Source: Euryarchaeota archaeon UBA82
GTDB taxonomy: Archaea > Thermoplasmatota > Poseidoniia > Poseidoniales > Poseidoniaceae
Reading direction: 5' to 3'
Assembly (NCBI GenBank): GCA_002496635.1
Contig: DAKQ01000032.1
Location: 4,621-11,821, forward strand
Length of the DNA: 7,201 bases
The position numbers and the translations under genes were made by a program. A model generated the notes under the pieces. That model did no database searches, had not been told where the DNA came from, and saw only the letters and a list, made by a program, of their open reading frames with translations. This document shows positions 6,551 to 7,201 of the stretch, in pieces; position 1 is the stretch's first letter; each line of letters begins with the position of its first letter.

Positions 6551-6903
6551 TCAGGCATTTCAGCATCTTCCATGAGGATGAATTCGTAAGCACCAGATGC
6601 ACTGTCATAATCAATACTCAAGAATAAAGCCTTCATTTGTCGATCTTCGAATGGATCATGGAACCATGGTTGACCTGAGCGGAAAATTTCGAGAATTTTC
6701 TTGAACTCAACCATTCCCATATCTCCTGTAATGGTATATTCAGCTGATTCAGCACCTTCATCCATCAGGTCATCACCTTCTTGACCGCGAATAACTGTAC
6801 GTTGCAGTCGACGTTTTACATTCAAATGAACATTACAATTTGAAATCTTATGCCAATCTTTCCCTACACTTGCAATAAAGCATTCATTTGCTTCCATGGC
6901 CAT
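6538..6903 (-). CDS. Hypothetical 121-residue protein, possibly related to phage tail/baseplate proteins
   Basis: I do not recognise this gene with certainty. The protein has no signal peptide or membrane segment. It begins MAMEANECF with alternating polar and hydrophobic residues suggesting beta strands. A middle block follows: RTVIRGQEGDDLMDEG (35-50), YTITGDMG (56-63), FKKILEIFRSGQPWF (67-81) and a last strand GAYEFILMEDAE (104-115). The order 'G-x-xG-D... G ... ITG ... L-x-x-L/F-x-x-G-x-P ... EF-x-L-x-E' resembles small phage tail proteins of the gpU/baseplate kind, but this is from memory of the pattern and is weak. The start is bounded by an in-frame TGA 30-28 bases upstream; ATG at 6897 is an alternative. 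It lies 27 bp downstream of the small membrane protein gene on the same strand, with no TATA-like box in the gap, so the two are probably co-transcribed. Its stop faces the helicase stop. Confidence 0.75.
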   Translation of the reverse strand: MAMEANECFIASVGKDWHKISNCNVHLNVKRRLQRTVIRGQEGDDLMDEGAESAEYTITGDMGMVEFKKILEIFRSGQPWFHDPFEDRQMKALFLSIDYDSASGAYEFILMEDAEMPEIKS

Positions 6904-6930
6904 TAGATGGGGGCATGGTTTGTAACCTTT

Positions 6931-7101
6931 TCAGTAAAACCAGATGAAATATATGCCCCATCCGATGAAAAATAAACTCACTGTAGCGTATTTGAGAAAC
7001 GGAAATTGTTTCGTCACATCCTCAACTTTATTGCCAATATCTTCGAGTACTTCATCAGTAACTGCAGCGGCTGCAAGTTCAGTCAATGATTCCCCTGCCA
7101 T
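6931..7101 (-). CDS. Small single-pass membrane protein (56 residues)
   Basis: The frame reads MAGESLTELAAAAV..., with a predicted acidic amphipathic helix over residues 4-31 (LTELAAAAVTDEVLEDIG) and then a C-terminal hydrophobic segment from about 38 to 56 rich in Phe, Ile, Trp and Tyr (SLFFIGWGIYFIWFY). That layout suggests a tail-anchored protein with its N-terminal part in the cytoplasm; the topology is inference. I know no family for it. An in-frame TAA at 7126-7128 and a TATA-like box 26-33 bases before the ATG bound the start. Its reading frame is free of stops over its whole length and shows a sensible protein design, which argues it is real despite its size. It probably heads a two-gene unit with the 121-residue protein. 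Confidence 0.7.
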   Translation of the reverse strand: MAGESLTELAAAAVTDEVLEDIGNKVEDVTKQFPFLKYATVSLFFIGWGIYFIWFY

Positions 7102-7126
7102 GATTGAAAATCTTCCCTCGCTTACT

Positions 7127-7134
7127 TAATTATT
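7127..7134 (-). promoter_or_regulatory. Candidate TATA box for the small membrane protein gene
   Basis: The minus strand reads AATAATTA, 26-33 bases before the ATG at 7101. This is the most AT-rich stretch of the intergenic segment and is at the distance expected for a leaderless archaeal promoter. No Shine-Dalgarno is evident next to the ATG. Confidence 0.45.
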
Positions 7135-7165
7135 GGGACGACGATTGATTTTGGAACTATTTGAT

Positions 7166-7201
7166 TCATTCTTCTTCAAGAATTTTTTCAACTTCTTCTC
7201 C
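7166..7201 (-). CDS. Possible C-terminal end of another gene
   Basis: Eleven codons, GEEVEKILEEE, then TGA. The GAA-rich acidic end looks like a natural protein terminus and lies 64 bp before the small membrane protein gene on the same strand. Another frame is also open here (EKKLKKFLKKN..., ending at 7126), so the frame is not certain, and nothing can be said of function. Confidence 0.35.
   Translation of the reverse strand, partial: GEEVEKILEEE

Noticed and set aside
6194..6589. Open frame within the helicase 3' region with an acidic repeat-like end (VLEIAEDALEIIEDVLEI)
   Set aside because: It is the +1-type shadow of the Arg/Ser/Gly-rich helicase tail; the regularity comes from the duplicated GAGGACG...GAAAT units read out of frame.

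Overview
The window most resembles a chromosome segment of a planktonic marine archaeon, probably Marine Group II Euryarchaeota (Poseidoniales). This is inference. It rests on the acidic Ca-binding repeat array of the first gene, which carries the 'D-x-FP-x-D-xx-EW-x-D-x-DGDG-x-GDN' pattern I associate with secreted proteins of that group, on AT-leaning base composition, and on TATA-like boxes about 25-33 bases before several ATGs, as expected for leaderless archaeal transcripts. A marine bacterium is not excluded. There is no rRNA, tRNA, CRISPR array, transposase or integrase here.

Layout. Minus strand, 2118 to the left edge: a secreted GDSL-family lipase/esterase with an N-terminal beta-rich segment, a complete catalytic domain and a long thrombospondin-type-3-like repeat array that runs out of the window. 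Minus strand, 4594-2192: an 800-residue N6-adenine DNA methyltransferase of the Eco57I/type IIG kind with a target-recognition region but no nuclease motif that I can see, and no restriction partner beside it. Plus strand, diverging from it at 4717-5001: a 94-residue two-EF-hand protein. Plus strand, 5152-6531: a RhlE-type DEAD-box RNA helicase with a basic tail, preceded by a perfect 9-bp inverted repeat. Minus strand, ending tail-to-tail with the helicase: a 121-residue protein (6903-6538) that may resemble phage tail/baseplate proteins, and upstream of it a 56-residue single-pass membrane protein (7101-6931). A few codons of another minus-strand gene may lie at the right edge.

The genes do not form one obvious pathway. 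The methyltransferase is the accessory-looking element: it alone has a strong Shine-Dalgarno sequence and it sits between ordinary cellular genes. The small membrane protein and the 121-residue protein probably form a short transcription unit. I found no clear new defence or mobile system. The least explained items are the orphan methyltransferase, the tail-like 121-residue protein with its membrane partner, the cytoplasmic EF-hand protein and the hairpin before the helicase.
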